Shown here piece after piece: positions 8,194 to 18,500 of a stretch of DNA of 64,000 nucleotides (its first letter is position 1; every line of letters begins with the position of its first letter). The stretch comes from UBA6168 sp039819485 (GTDB lineage Bacteria; Bacteroidota; Bacteroidia; Chitinophagales; Saprospiraceae): positions 22,045 to 86,044 of the forward strand of contig JBCBRY010000025.1 of assembly GCA_039819485.1 (NCBI GenBank), in the 5' to 3' direction. The notes beneath the pieces are model-generated. The model did no database searches and was not told where the DNA came from. It worked only from the letters and a program-made list of their open reading frames with translations. The translations under genes were made by a program, and so were the position numbers.

Positions 8194-11100
8194 ATGAGCA
8201 AGCAGTATCCACCCAGGTTGCGGTTCTCCCGCACTTCCAACTCCTTTTACAGAAAAAGGGAAACCGACACTGCACGGGCATTTTACAAACATAAAAATGC
8301 CCTGAAAAACCTATGCCTGGCTACCTTGGTATTTGTACTCCCTGCTTTTCTCAACGCCCAAACTTCCTATGAGAAAAAAACCGTTGTACAAGGTTTCTGG
8401 TGGGATTACTGGAACAATAACTTCCCCAATGGCTGGGCCAACTATTTGACCGAGATCGCCCCCCGATTAAGAGACATGGGGGTTGATGCCGTTTGGATTC
8501 CACCTACCATTAAAAATCAGGACTTTGGCTCCAAGGGAGTCGGTTACGCTCCTTATGACCATTACGACCTGGGCGACAAAATGCAGAAAAACGACGCTAC
8601 CACCAGGGTCGGCACCAAAGACGAACTTTTGCGCATGATCGCAGTCCTCCACGCCAATGGGATAGAAGTCATCCAGGACATCGTTCCGAACCACGTCATC
8701 GGGGCTGGCAGCGATACAGGCGGCGGCGGCCAGGACCCCGCAGCACCTTCCGCTGCTTGTACCGACACCTGGAAAAACTTCCGGTACGCCTGCTATAAGA
8801 CCCCTGCCACAGATCAGTCGGAGACGGAGTATTTAGCCCGGGAGGGTCGTTTTCCCAAAAACCACCAAAACTATCACCCCAACCCTGACCACGGCTGCAA
8901 CCAGGGCCTTTGCGACCCCAACTCTGATCCGATCTGCTGGCAGGGTTTCGGTCCCGATGTCTGTTACTGGGACGGCGCCTGGGGAACAAGCAGCAACGCT
9001 GCTTATAACCCTGACCAGAGTACTTATTCCCCTTACGGAAACGGAGGCATCGGCACCAATAATGGTTACATGCGCAAGCATACCCGCGAGTGGCTTGTTT
9101 GGTATAAAAAACAAACCGGGTTTGATGGTGTGCGGGTAGATGCGGTAAAACATTTTCCCTCTTTTGTATCCGAAGATTTTTTATACAATATGCAACAAGA
9201 AGCAGGTTGGGCAAACGGCGGTGATGAAATGTTTGCCGTCGGTGAATGGGTAGGCGACGCGGCAGCACTGGATGCCTGGGTCACCGCCGTGGATGAACGT
9301 TCTGGTACCTTTGACTTCAGTCTCCGGGCATTTTCCAGCAACAGCAGCTTGTACGATATGATTTACGGCAACGGCGCTTTTGATATGGGAAATTTACCGG
9401 GCGCTCAGCAAAACATTAGATATATTGACATTAACAACGTTCGCATTCACCGTACAGTCCCATTTGTCAACAACCACGACACCTACCGACCACAAACTGA
9501 TTCGGTCGGCAATATTACTGGCTGGAATACAGGCGATGAACTGTCGCCGCATGTAGATATCAGAGAGCCCCGTATGGCAGCTGCTTATGCGGTGGCCTGC
9601 GCCATGGACGGCAACCCGCAAATCTTTTTTGAAGACCTTTTTAACATTGCCAATACCAGTAAACGGTTTTCACATCAACCGACCAATACGACCGACCTGC
9701 CGGCCAACCAAGATATAGCCAACATCATGCTGGCACATGGAGCTTTGAATTTCAAGGAAGGAGACTATGCCGTACCGAGCAATATTGCCACGTTTTACAA
9801 CAACCTGACCAATGACGCTAACAATGACGACATCCTGGTCATTGCCAGAAAGGAGAAAGCCATCATCGGCGTTACCGATAGCTGGGACACCGATCAGGAC
9901 GTTTGGGTGGACACTGATTTTGGGCTGGGGACCAGACTGGTTGATTATTCCGGAGGTTTTGCAGATACCGTGGAAGTCCTGGGCCCAGCCGGCGGCGGCA
10001 CTTCCAACCGGGTCAACATCAAAACCCGGGCAGTCGGCTATCCTGATTTTACGTACTCGGCCAGCTATGCCGACCACGGGGCACATTATCATGGCTACTC
10101 CATATGGGCACCCATCGGCCAGAACCTGAACAGCTACGTCAACGCAGCCATCCCAACCACGCAAGAATGGGAAATGGAAGACGACCTTGGCGACAGCCAT
10201 TGTGAGTCGCTCGGCCAGGGAGGACGAGTACCTGACAACTCTTATAAAGACCGCGTGGTCGGTAAAATATTTGTCGCCAAAGATTCTGCCATCACCTACG
10301 AAGTCATCCTCACCACACCGGCCAATAGCCTGATCGTTGATTTCTATGACCTCGACGGCAACCTGCTTCATGCTGATACCAGCAGCGCTTCAGTCATGAC
10401 GGGCTCATTTACCCAATCAGCCATCAAATGGGTGACGATCAAAGTGAGGAACCTCAACAATACTTACGCCGGCCAGAAGTGTTATGTAAAAATGACTTAC
10501 GCTGCCCCGGCAAATGTCACTACTTCTTCTTTTCCCACTGCTACGACGGTTTCCATCTGGACGGGCAATGCCGATACCGACGACTGGGACGACTGCCGCA
10601 ACTGGGAAGAGGGTCTGGTACCCGCCTGTACCAGCACCGTGATCATTCCTCACCAGGTGGACACCATGCCATCCATAGACACCTGCTTCACAGGCACTTT
10701 TATCAACAGGGGAGGCTTATCGCTTCGGCCAAAAGTATTCTTGCAAGGCCCTTACGATTCGGGCACCGGCCTGATGGCAGACGACCTCCGAACAAGTGGG
10801 GTTATCCCTACCATGACTCCTTACGGGGGAACGGATACCGTAGCTGCCGAGGTGTTGGCCGAAACCGGCAATGACGCAATTGTGGATTGGGTAAAACTGG
10901 AATTGCGGGACAAAGACACCCCTGCCACTATCTTGGAAACGCACAGCGCACTGTTGCAGAGAGATGGAGACATTGTCGGAACGGACGGTGTTTCACCTGT
11001 TTTTTTTAATGGCATGGTGACGGATGAATATTACATCGCCATCAGGCATCGAAACCACTTGGGAGCAATGACCGCTTCGGCAATAACTTTGGGCAATACG

Positions 11101-11466
11101 ATCATCGAACATGATTTTACTGACAATACAAACACCAACTGGGGAACTAACGCGCAGAAAGACTTGGGAAGTAGCGTGATGGGCCTTTGGAGCGGCAATA
11201 CCAACGAAGATAACAAAGTAGTTTACTCCGGGGCCGATACTGACATCAACCCAATTTCATTCGACGTTTTAAACAACCCGGGCAATCCGCTCAATTTTCC
11301 TTTCCTGCCTTTATCCGGGTACAGCTTATCCGATGTCAATATGGATGGAAAAACAGTTTACTCCGGGGCCGATACCGATGTCAACCCGGTTTCGAGCAAT
11401 GTCCTGAATCACCCAAACAACCCGCTTTCATTTGCCTTCTACGTGATAACCGAACAGTTGCCATAA
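8194..11466 (+). CDS. Secreted GH13 alpha-amylase with C-terminal duplicated EF-hand/dockerin-like module
   Basis: Likely extracellular enzyme cleaving alpha-1,4-glucans. A hydrophobic signal segment (about 40-55, ending FLNAQ) follows an unusually long charged N-region; no later ATG would fit. The GH13 barrel shows region I DIVPNH, region II GVRVDAVKH with nucleophile Asp316, acid/base Glu351 (AVGEWVGD) and region IV FVNNHDT with Asp429. After the catalytic part comes a WTGNADTDDWDDCRNW segment, a domain beginning VFLQGPYDSGTGLM, and two near-identical repeats (VYSGADTDINP, VYSGADTDVNP) with a DVNMDG loop resembling calcium-binding dockerin loops. The chain ends VITEQLP without a T9SS sorting domain. 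The next ATG follows after one base. Confidence 0.9.
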   Translation: MSKQYPPRLRFSRTSNSFYRKRETDTARAFYKHKNALKNLCLATLVFVLPAFLNAQTSYEKKTVVQGFWWDYWNNNFPNGWANYLTEIAPRLRDMGVDAVWIPPTIKNQDFGSKGVGYAPYDHYDLGDKMQKNDATTRVGTKDELLRMIAVLHANGIEVIQDIVPNHVIGAGSDTGGGGQDPAAPSAACTDTWKNFRYACYKTPATDQSETEYLAREGRFPKNHQNYHPNPDHGCNQGLCDPNSDPICWQGFGPDVCYWDGAWGTSSNAAYNPDQSTYSPYGNGGIGTNNGYMRKHTREWLVWYKKQTGFDGVRVDAVKHFPSFVSEDFLYNMQQEAGWANGGDEMFAVGEWVGDAAALDAWVTAVDERSGTFDFSLRAFSSNSSLYDMIYGNGAFDMGNLPGAQQNIRYIDINNVRIHRTVPFVNNHDTYRPQTDSVGNITGWNTGDELSPHVDIREPRMAAAYAVACAMDGNPQIFFEDLFNIANTSKRFSHQPTNTTDLPANQDIANIMLAHGALNFKEGDYAVPSNIATFYNNLTNDANNDDILVIARKEKAIIGVTDSWDTDQDVWVDTDFGLGTRLVDYSGGFADTVEVLGPAGGGTSNRVNIKTRAVGYPDFTYSASYADHGAHYHGYSIWAPIGQNLNSYVNAAIPTTQEWEMEDDLGDSHCESLGQGGRVPDNSYKDRVVGKIFVAKDSAITYEVILTTPANSLIVDFYDLDGNLLHADTSSASVMTGSFTQSAIKWVTIKVRNLNNTYAGQKCYVKMTYAAPANVTTSSFPTATTVSIWTGNADTDDWDDCRNWEEGLVPACTSTVIIPHQVDTMPSIDTCFTGTFINRGGLSLRPKVFLQGPYDSGTGLMADDLRTSGVIPTMTPYGGTDTVAAEVLAETGNDAIVDWVKLELRDKDTPATILETHSALLQRDGDIVGTDGVSPVFFNGMVTDEYYIAIRHRNHLGAMTASAITLGNTIIEHDFTDNTNTNWGTNAQKDLGSSVMGLWSGNTNEDNKVVYSGADTDINPISFDVLNNPGNPLNFPFLPLSGYSLSDVNMDGKTVYSGADTDVNPVSSNVLNHPNNPLSFAFYVITEQLP

Positions 11467-11467
11467 C

Positions 11468-12559
11468 ATGATAAATTACATTCTGAAAATATTGCCTTTA
11501 TTGTTACCCCTTGCCGTTCTTGGCCAGGTCCGGATCGGACTGGAAGAAGTCGACCCGGGTTCACTGCCACACCAGCTTAGCATGGAGTACACTTTTGACG
11601 CTGATTACAACAGCGGCAGCAACGACGACTGGAACAGCCAATTGGTGACCCTTCGATATGCCGAAACGGCCCCGGCCGCTTCTACATTCTTTGCCTCACT
11701 GACCAGCAACTCCTGTTTCAATTGGACCTTCATTGAGGTGGGTATTTGCAGTGGTGACAGGTATGTAATCCTACAAGATTCAGACGGTGCTTTGAATTGC
11801 CCTTTTGACCTAAACGATGTGGTGGACATGCTGACCATTTCATTCGACCCCGCAGGCGCCCCTTCCACTTTAGACTTTGAATTGGTCGCTTCGGGCGACC
11901 CTTGTCTTGTTACCTTCGGATTTGGCGACCCTGCGGTCAATAATGCCGGAACTGGTCAGAACGAGTTCAGCAGTTACAGTCCATGTTGTGTTTCCAATCT
12001 TGCACTACCGCTTGAGTTAATTTATTTCAACGTTTCTGACTTAAATAATAGCATCCGGTTGGACTGGACTTCTACCCGGGAAGTGAATTTCTCTGGCTAT
12101 GAGCTTCAGCGCTCCACCGACGGTATTTCATTTAAAAAAATAGCATGGATAAACGGAAATGGAAATATTGATTCAGCAAATAATTACGATTTTACTGACA
12201 TACAGCTCGAGGTTGGTGTTCGTTATTATTACCGTTTAAAAATGCTGGACCTCGATGGGAGTTTTGCTTATTCGCCAGTGCGAAGTGCAACTTTAAATAC
12301 CTCTTTTATAACTCCCTCAATCCTGCCAAACCCCACAAATGGTCATTGCGACATATATTTTAACTCAACCGCAGAAGGTTCTTCCAAGCTGACCATTTCG
12401 GATATGATAGGACGAACTGTTTTGGAAAAAGATATACCTGTAGTAAAGGGAGAAAATACAGTTGAAATAAATATGGCTCCACTTTCGGACGGCATATATA
12501 TTTTACAGTTAATTAATTCAAACAAACCTTACTGGACCGAGAGGATCATCAAATTTTAA
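11468..12559 (+). CDS. T9SS-exported protein of the amylase cluster (363 aa)
   Basis: Secreted protein of unknown function. It has a signal peptide (LKILPLLLPLAVLGQ), a beta-rich N-terminal domain (about 20-170) with several Cys (SNSCFNW, SPCCVSN) that I do not recognise, a fibronectin-like domain (about 175-270: IRLDWTSTREVNFSGYELQR) and a type A T9SS sorting domain (about 280-363: PSILPNPTNGHCD, LSDGIYILQL, ending WTERIIKF). The ATG lies one base after the amylase stop, so the two are almost certainly co-transcribed and possibly coupled. A starch-binding or scaffold role beside the amylase is inference only. Confidence 0.85.
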   Translation: MINYILKILPLLLPLAVLGQVRIGLEEVDPGSLPHQLSMEYTFDADYNSGSNDDWNSQLVTLRYAETAPAASTFFASLTSNSCFNWTFIEVGICSGDRYVILQDSDGALNCPFDLNDVVDMLTISFDPAGAPSTLDFELVASGDPCLVTFGFGDPAVNNAGTGQNEFSSYSPCCVSNLALPLELIYFNVSDLNNSIRLDWTSTREVNFSGYELQRSTDGISFKKIAWINGNGNIDSANNYDFTDIQLEVGVRYYYRLKMLDLDGSFAYSPVRSATLNTSFITPSILPNPTNGHCDIYFNSTAEGSSKLTISDMIGRTVLEKDIPVVKGENTVEINMAPLSDGIYILQLINSNKPYWTERIIKF

Positions 12560-12619
12560 ACGACCCAATTAAATTATGAGCACCCCGTGCTGACATTATT
12601 ACCAATAAAAACTTTAATT

Positions 12620-13693
12620 ATGAAAAATAAATACTTTACATCTTTGGCCCTGTTTCTAACATTATCTTTTAGTAACCTATTCGCTGCCGCCGGTTTTTTT
12701 GAATATTATATCAATACTGACCTGAACGGAGTAATTACATTTCATGGCAACTATACCGGCGGAATCAGTTTCGATGGCTCCAACCTGGGCACACTGACCG
12801 ATCCGTCTGATGCCTTGATCATCGACTTGACGGGGGCAAAAACCTTTGAGAACAGCAATGATGATATCGTCGCTACGAGGCTTTATTACCGAGTGTACAA
12901 ATCTGGAGATACCCCAGGGGCTTACAGTACATTGGAGCTACCGTATTTCGGAGTTGGAGGTGGCAATGCGGGCGATGACGAATGGCAAAGCAATACGGAC
13001 ATAGACCTTACAACAAACATTTCGAGCGCAGGCACATACAATGTCGAAATATATTATGAAGGAGATGGAACATTCCCTCCGAGCGGTACATTCAATGTTT
13101 TTGAGAACAATGGAGGCGCTAATTTTATAGCCACCTTTGAAGTAAATGCTTCTGCTTTACCAGTAGCAATGAACTCTTTCAAGGCAGAAAAAAGAAATAG
13201 GCAAGTCGGCCTTTTATGGCAGACCTTCTCCGAAGTCAATAATTCCCACTTCGAAATAGAGCGTTCCTCCGATGCCAACAACTGGCAATATATCGGCCGG
13301 GTAAACGGCAATGGCCATTCTTATGAAAAAAACAACTACGAATACATCGACACCCGCCCGCATACAGGCATGAATTATTACCGGCTAAAACAAGTTGACT
13401 TTGATGGAAAATTTGAATATTCAAAAATTGTTTTTACGGAATTTGACCGAACCGATGAAATAAATATTTTCCCGAACCCCGTTACCGATTATTTGTCCTT
13501 TAGTTATTTAGAAAAAACGGAAGAACAATTCTCTATTTTAATTTATGATACCAATGGAAAAATGATTTTAAATAACAAATTAAATACAGAAAATAAAATC
13601 AATTTAATTGATTTGTCCAGCGGTATTTATTTTATTCAAATAAAAAATGAAATGGGTGAATTCATTTTAAAAGACCGTTTTGTAAAAAAATAA
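12620..13693 (+). CDS. T9SS-exported protein, related architecture to its neighbour
   Basis: The 357-residue product has a signal peptide (KYFTSLALFLTLSFSNLFA), an unrecognised beta-rich domain (about 25-190), the same fibronectin-like domain as the preceding protein (LLWQTFSEVNNSHFEIERS, MNYYRLKQVDFDG) and a T9SS sorting domain (INIFPNPVTDYLSF, LSSGIYFIQI, ending KDRFVKK). The ATG at 12620 is chosen over an in-frame ATG at 12587 because it places the signal peptide at the N terminus. It probably closes the amylase operon. The function of the N-terminal domain is unknown; a carbohydrate-binding role is possible. Confidence 0.82.
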   Translation: MKNKYFTSLALFLTLSFSNLFAAAGFFEYYINTDLNGVITFHGNYTGGISFDGSNLGTLTDPSDALIIDLTGAKTFENSNDDIVATRLYYRVYKSGDTPGAYSTLELPYFGVGGGNAGDDEWQSNTDIDLTTNISSAGTYNVEIYYEGDGTFPPSGTFNVFENNGGANFIATFEVNASALPVAMNSFKAEKRNRQVGLLWQTFSEVNNSHFEIERSSDANNWQYIGRVNGNGHSYEKNNYEYIDTRPHTGMNYYRLKQVDFDGKFEYSKIVFTEFDRTDEINIFPNPVTDYLSFSYLEKTEEQFSILIYDTNGKMILNNKLNTENKINLIDLSSGIYFIQIKNEMGEFILKDRFVKK

Positions 13694-13833
13694 AATAATA
13701 ACAGTCGGCTCTATTGACTAATAAACTTGTTCAATGAATTTCACTGCGAGCTTTGCGAAAGTCGCTGATAAAAAACACGCAGAGGCCGCAGAGAGCTGTA
13801 CAGGACAATTTTATTTGTTAAAATTGTTTAAAA

Positions 13834-13870
13834 TGAAAAAGCCGCATTAAATAATAATGTGGCTTTTTCA
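13834..13870. terminator. Bidirectional terminator between converging genes
   Basis: A 16-bp stem (tgaaaaagccgcatta at 13834-13849 with its partner at 13855-13870, one G-T pair) with a 5-base loop carries A and T runs on the two sides, as expected of a terminator for both converging genes. The stretch before it (about 13741-13800) has repeated cgcagag-like words but only weak pairing. Confidence 0.8.
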
Positions 13871-13876
13871 TATCCC

Positions 13877-15382
13877 TTATTTCACACAGGTAACAAACAT
13901 ATTAATCCCTGTTTTTTCAAATTGAATATCGGTACAAGGTTTTCCAAAATCGGACGCTTCAAACAAACGGTCCATGTCCGCTTCTGTCCGGTGGATCAGG
14001 CGCCAATCCAGCACATAATCCATAAAGGCCTTTAATTTATTTTTGGAATGGAAATTACCAAGAATGAGGCGGCCACCCGGCTTCAATAATTTATGTGCAT
14101 AATTAATCAATTTGACAACCAGTTGGTCGTTGAAATAATCGATCAGGCCAATGCTGTACACCAGGTCCTGGGGTGGCAGGTTCAGTTGCCGGCGGCCCAG
14201 TGCCAAATAAATCAAGTTGGCGTGGTGGAGGTTCATTTTCAATTTCGTCGGCTGCTTTTCCAGTTTGTCCGTAACAAAAGCCAGTGCTTTCAGGTCAATA
14301 TCAATCAAATGGGAATTAAGCACTTCCGGATTCTTGATATGCCCGTACACATCGAACAATTCCTGGGCAGGCCCGCAGGCAAAGGACGTGATATGGGTAG
14401 CTGCCCCCTCGTTGTTATTGACGGACTTAAATATTTCTTTAGCCAGTAATCCACGACGGTTTTTCACGGCCATGCAGGCATCGTTTTGCAAAGTGATCCG
14501 GTCGAGGAGTTCGCCTGTTTTCCCGTTGCCGATCGGCTTGTTGTCATACATCTGGGCAATGGTCAGATAGTCGCCCGCATATCCACGGGGCTTGATGTAG
14601 GACCGCTTCAACATGTTGGACATCAAGACGTATGGCGCCAGTTCTTGCTGGATCTTATAGCCCACTGCGTCCTTTTCGTGCGCCTTTCCGCTGGCAAAAT
14701 CACCAATGGTTTCGTCCATCTTATCGACCAGGTTGGACAGGGTCGCCATTACCTGAAAAGCATTCTGTTGGAAAGCTTCCTCTTCTTTTTTGATTTCATG
14801 TTCGTTGGCTTTGAACATACTTTTTTTGAATTGATCCACCGCATCCAGCAACGAGGCATTTTCCTGTTTATCAAAAATAGTATCGCTCTCCAGATAGGAT
14901 TTCAGCTTTCCGGAAGTGGCCCGCAGGCGGCTGGACAACACCCCCAGCAATGCTTTTTGGAAGGTGGCCCGAAACGCCATATCTTCCTCCATTTTTTTGG
15001 CGACTTTGGAAAAAGGAATTTCCAGCAGCATGGCCCGTTCCACTACCGATACCGAAACCGAGGCAGGCACCTGCTCGATGAAGGACATTTCGCCGATCAA
15101 CTGACCGGGAGCAATCATGGCAATGTTTTTATCGGGCTGGTCGGCCTGGTGTACTTTTAACAGCCCTTCGATCAGAAAATAAAACGCCTCGACCGTTGAG
15201 CCTTCCTGAATGACAACATTGCCTGCTTTCAACTCCAGTTCCGCCCCGGCATCCAAAAACCAATCGCGGTGGCCATTGTGCAGTTCTGAAATCAGATCAC
15301 GGTGCTGGGCCACAGATGATGGCGTATGACTCCTTTCATTTTTTCCATTTTGAACGATATGATCGGTGCGGATGGTTGACAT
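13877..15382 (-). CDS. Cyclic-nucleotide-binding domain fused to PhcB-like methyltransferase
   Basis: A cytoplasmic fusion of 501 residues. Residues about 30-150 form a cNMP-binding beta-roll of the CRP type (ELKAGNVVIQEGSTVEAFYF, GQLIGEMSFIEQVPASVSV) without a HTH domain. A helical linker follows, then a class I SAM-methyltransferase-like region (about 255-501) with the segments KPRGYAGDY, SFACGPAQELFD, SIGLIDYFND and GGRLILGNFHSKN. These resemble PhcB-type proteins, which in Ralstonia are needed to make the 3-OH palmitate methyl ester signal. The gene is divergent from a hybrid sensor kinase across about 215 bases and is paralogous in its C-terminal half to the gene at 20005. The signal-synthesis role is inference. 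Confidence 0.8.
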   Translation of the reverse strand: MSTIRTDHIVQNGKNERSHTPSSVAQHRDLISELHNGHRDWFLDAGAELELKAGNVVIQEGSTVEAFYFLIEGLLKVHQADQPDKNIAMIAPGQLIGEMSFIEQVPASVSVSVVERAMLLEIPFSKVAKKMEEDMAFRATFQKALLGVLSSRLRATSGKLKSYLESDTIFDKQENASLLDAVDQFKKSMFKANEHEIKKEEEAFQQNAFQVMATLSNLVDKMDETIGDFASGKAHEKDAVGYKIQQELAPYVLMSNMLKRSYIKPRGYAGDYLTIAQMYDNKPIGNGKTGELLDRITLQNDACMAVKNRRGLLAKEIFKSVNNNEGAATHITSFACGPAQELFDVYGHIKNPEVLNSHLIDIDLKALAFVTDKLEKQPTKLKMNLHHANLIYLALGRRQLNLPPQDLVYSIGLIDYFNDQLVVKLINYAHKLLKPGGRLILGNFHSKNKLKAFMDYVLDWRLIHRTEADMDRLFEASDFGKPCTDIQFEKTGINMFVTCVK

Positions 15383-15599
15383 GTTTTTTTAATTTTTTAG
15401 TTAAAAATAAATTCGTCTGCAAGTTCAGCCGATATCACCAACGTGAGTATTAACAGATTTTCAAAAAGGATAAAAAAGTGTAAAAGGAAACGGGTTCGGA
15501 TGGTTATTTCATATTTTGTGCAGTAATATTGGTTTTTGGTTTCCCGGCCTGCGGTGCGGGATTTCGCTTCGCTCAATTTGGTTTTTGGAAAATTTAGAC

Positions 15600-18500
15600 T
15601 TGAAATATTTTTTGAAAATATTGCCTTTATTGATTGTTCTCTTTCCATTGTTGGTGGAGGCGCAGGTTCCTTATATGCATTTCGATCGCATCAGCCTGGA
15701 CCAGGGGTTGAAACAGGGACATGTTTATGGCCTGGTGGAAGGCAACCATGGATTCATGTGGTTTGCTACGTATGGCGGGCTGGCAAAGTACGATGGTTAT
15801 CAATTTAAGAATTATAAAAACCTCATCCACCAAAAAACAGCTCAGCGTTCACTTTCCACGATAAAAGTCTATGAAGACAAGAGAGGCAATATGTGGGTCG
15901 GCACCCGAAACGGCCTGATCCTCTTTGATCCGGAAACCGAAGAAGCACAGAGGATAATTTATCCGCTTTACCGCGACAGTATTTTAATCCCGGTAGAGTT
16001 TCTGGATTTTTTGGAGGACGAGACGGGCAACCTTTGGATAGGCACTTCTATCGGGCTCAATTTATTTGACCGGCAGACACAAAAATTTATCCCCTGCGAG
16101 GCGGTGGTGAATGGCCAACCCCTGGCGGAACCGATTACTATTTATTCTTTGCTGGCCGATGAACAAAAAAACCTCTGGGCGGGCTCTTCCAAGGGATTGT
16201 TTAAAATCGATGCCGCCAATAAAAACTACCAACAAGTTGATTTTCATTCAAACATTTCCATTGCCGCTTTAGAAAAAAGTAAGTCAGGGAACATCTGGAT
16301 GGGGTGTAAAACCGGCCTGTATGAAATGGAACCCCAATCGTCGGAAATAAAAAAAATAAAATGGCGGGCCGAATTGGAGAGTGAGGAAATCCTCTCACTG
16401 GTCGAAGACCGGCAGGGCGTTTTGTGGATCGGCTTTGACGACCGTGGCCTGGCCACGTGGGATTTTGAAAACCAGGAGTCAGATCATTTCATGTATTCTT
16501 CTTCCGATTTGAACAGCCTGATCAACAACCAGGTATTCGGCCTGGAGGAGGACCGCTTTGGCAACATCTGGGTCGGCACTTACAACGGCATCAACAAGAT
16601 AAGCCCTTATGCTTCCAAATTTCAACTATACCAAAACGAACCGGGAATCGACAATGCCAAAAACTATGTTTACTCCTTTTATGAAGATGATGAAATAGGC
16701 ATATTGGTCGGGTCATTCGAAGGTTTTTTCCATTCGAAAAAACTGGGCGAACAAGGCCGTCATTATTTCCATCAGCCAGATAACCCGAAGAGTATCCGCC
16801 GCAACCGGGTGCATGCTTTTTTAAGAGATTCCAAAGGAAAAATATGGGTCGGTGCCGGTGGCCTCCATTTTTTTTACCCACGATCGGGAAGGGTGGAAAG
16901 AATCCAACTAGACCCGGCAATAGATGAGGCAACCGTTTTTGAAATACATGAAAAAGAAGGCTATATATGGGCCGCTACGACCAATGGCGTATTTCAAATC
17001 GACCGTGATGTTCCACAGGTTCATCTGCACCTGGCCGAAGAGAAACTGCAGATACCCGAAACACGAGATGTCCTTTTTGGCTCCGATGGAAATTTGTGGA
17101 TCGGTAGCATCAAAGGGCTGAAAAAATACAATCCCCTGACCGGGGAAATGACGCACTATTACAATGAAAACAAGGCCCTTGATATTCCCACCGGCCGTGT
17201 CCAGAACATTATAGAATACCCGGCAGGTACGCTCTGGTTGTGTACAGGTTCCGGAATCACCAAACTGGATATGGCCACAGAACAGTTTATCAAGTACGCC
17301 CCCGAAGACGAAAATATCAACATCGGCACAGCTACAATCCAAATAGACCAACAAAACAAGTTCTGGATTTCGGCCTGGGAGTACATTCTCAAATTCGACC
17401 CTGTCAGCCATGAATTTGAATCATTTGACATGTCGAGCACCCCTAACAAAGAAGCCAACGTGGGGGCCAGTTACATCAATCAAAAAGGCCAATTATACTT
17501 TGGAGGGGTCAATGGATTTTTTGCGTTTTACCCGGAAGAAATCAAGGATGACCCGCAGCCACCTACTCCCTTGCTGACCGGTTTTAAAGTGTTGAACCAA
17601 CCGTATGATTTAAATAAATCCCCGGAGTACGTTGATGAAATCCGACTGGGCCCTGATGAAAATGTGTTCACCTTCGAGTTTGCCGGCCTGCAGTTTAATG
17701 CGCCCGCCAATAATCAATACGCCTACCAGCTGGAAGGATTCAATGAGGACTGGCAATACGTCGGAAAAAAGAGAGAGGCCACCTACACCAATTTAGATCC
17801 GGGTGAATATTTTTTTAAAATAAAAGCTGCCAATGCAGACGGCGTTTGGAGCGATGAAAAAATGGCTGCCAAGTTGATTATCATGCCTGCGCTGTGGCAG
17901 ACGAATTGGTTTAAAAGCCTGATGGCCCTGACGGCTTTATTTATTGGGTACCTGGTTTACCAAAACCGGCAACACCAGGTTTTATTAAAACAACAAAAAG
18001 AGGTGGCCGAACAGTCGGCAGCGTATAAATCACGGTTTCTCGCCAATATCAGTCACGAAATCCGCACGCCGATGAACGCCATAGTTGGCCTCAGCAAATT
18101 AATGGGCGATACGGGTTTGGATAAAAAACAAAACGAATACATTGGCGCCATCCGGCAGTCGTCCGAAAACCTGTTATCGATTATTAATGACCTGCTCGAC
18201 CACGCCAAAATAGAATCGGGGAAATTCAGCTTCTTTAAAAAACCGTTTGAGCTGGATGTCAGTTTGCAGCAATTATACCATACCTTGATATTCAAGGCCA
18301 ACGAAAAAAAACTGGATTTTTCGACTCAGATAGAAAGTGGGATCCCACTGCAATTAATGGGCGACCCCATCCGGCTCCAGCAAATATTGTTGAACCTGAC
18401 CGGTAATGCCATCAAGTTCACCGAAAACGGAAAAGTGGCCGTAACCGTTCAGAAAATAAAAGAGGCTGAAAAAGAGATCGAATTACAATTTAAAGTGACC

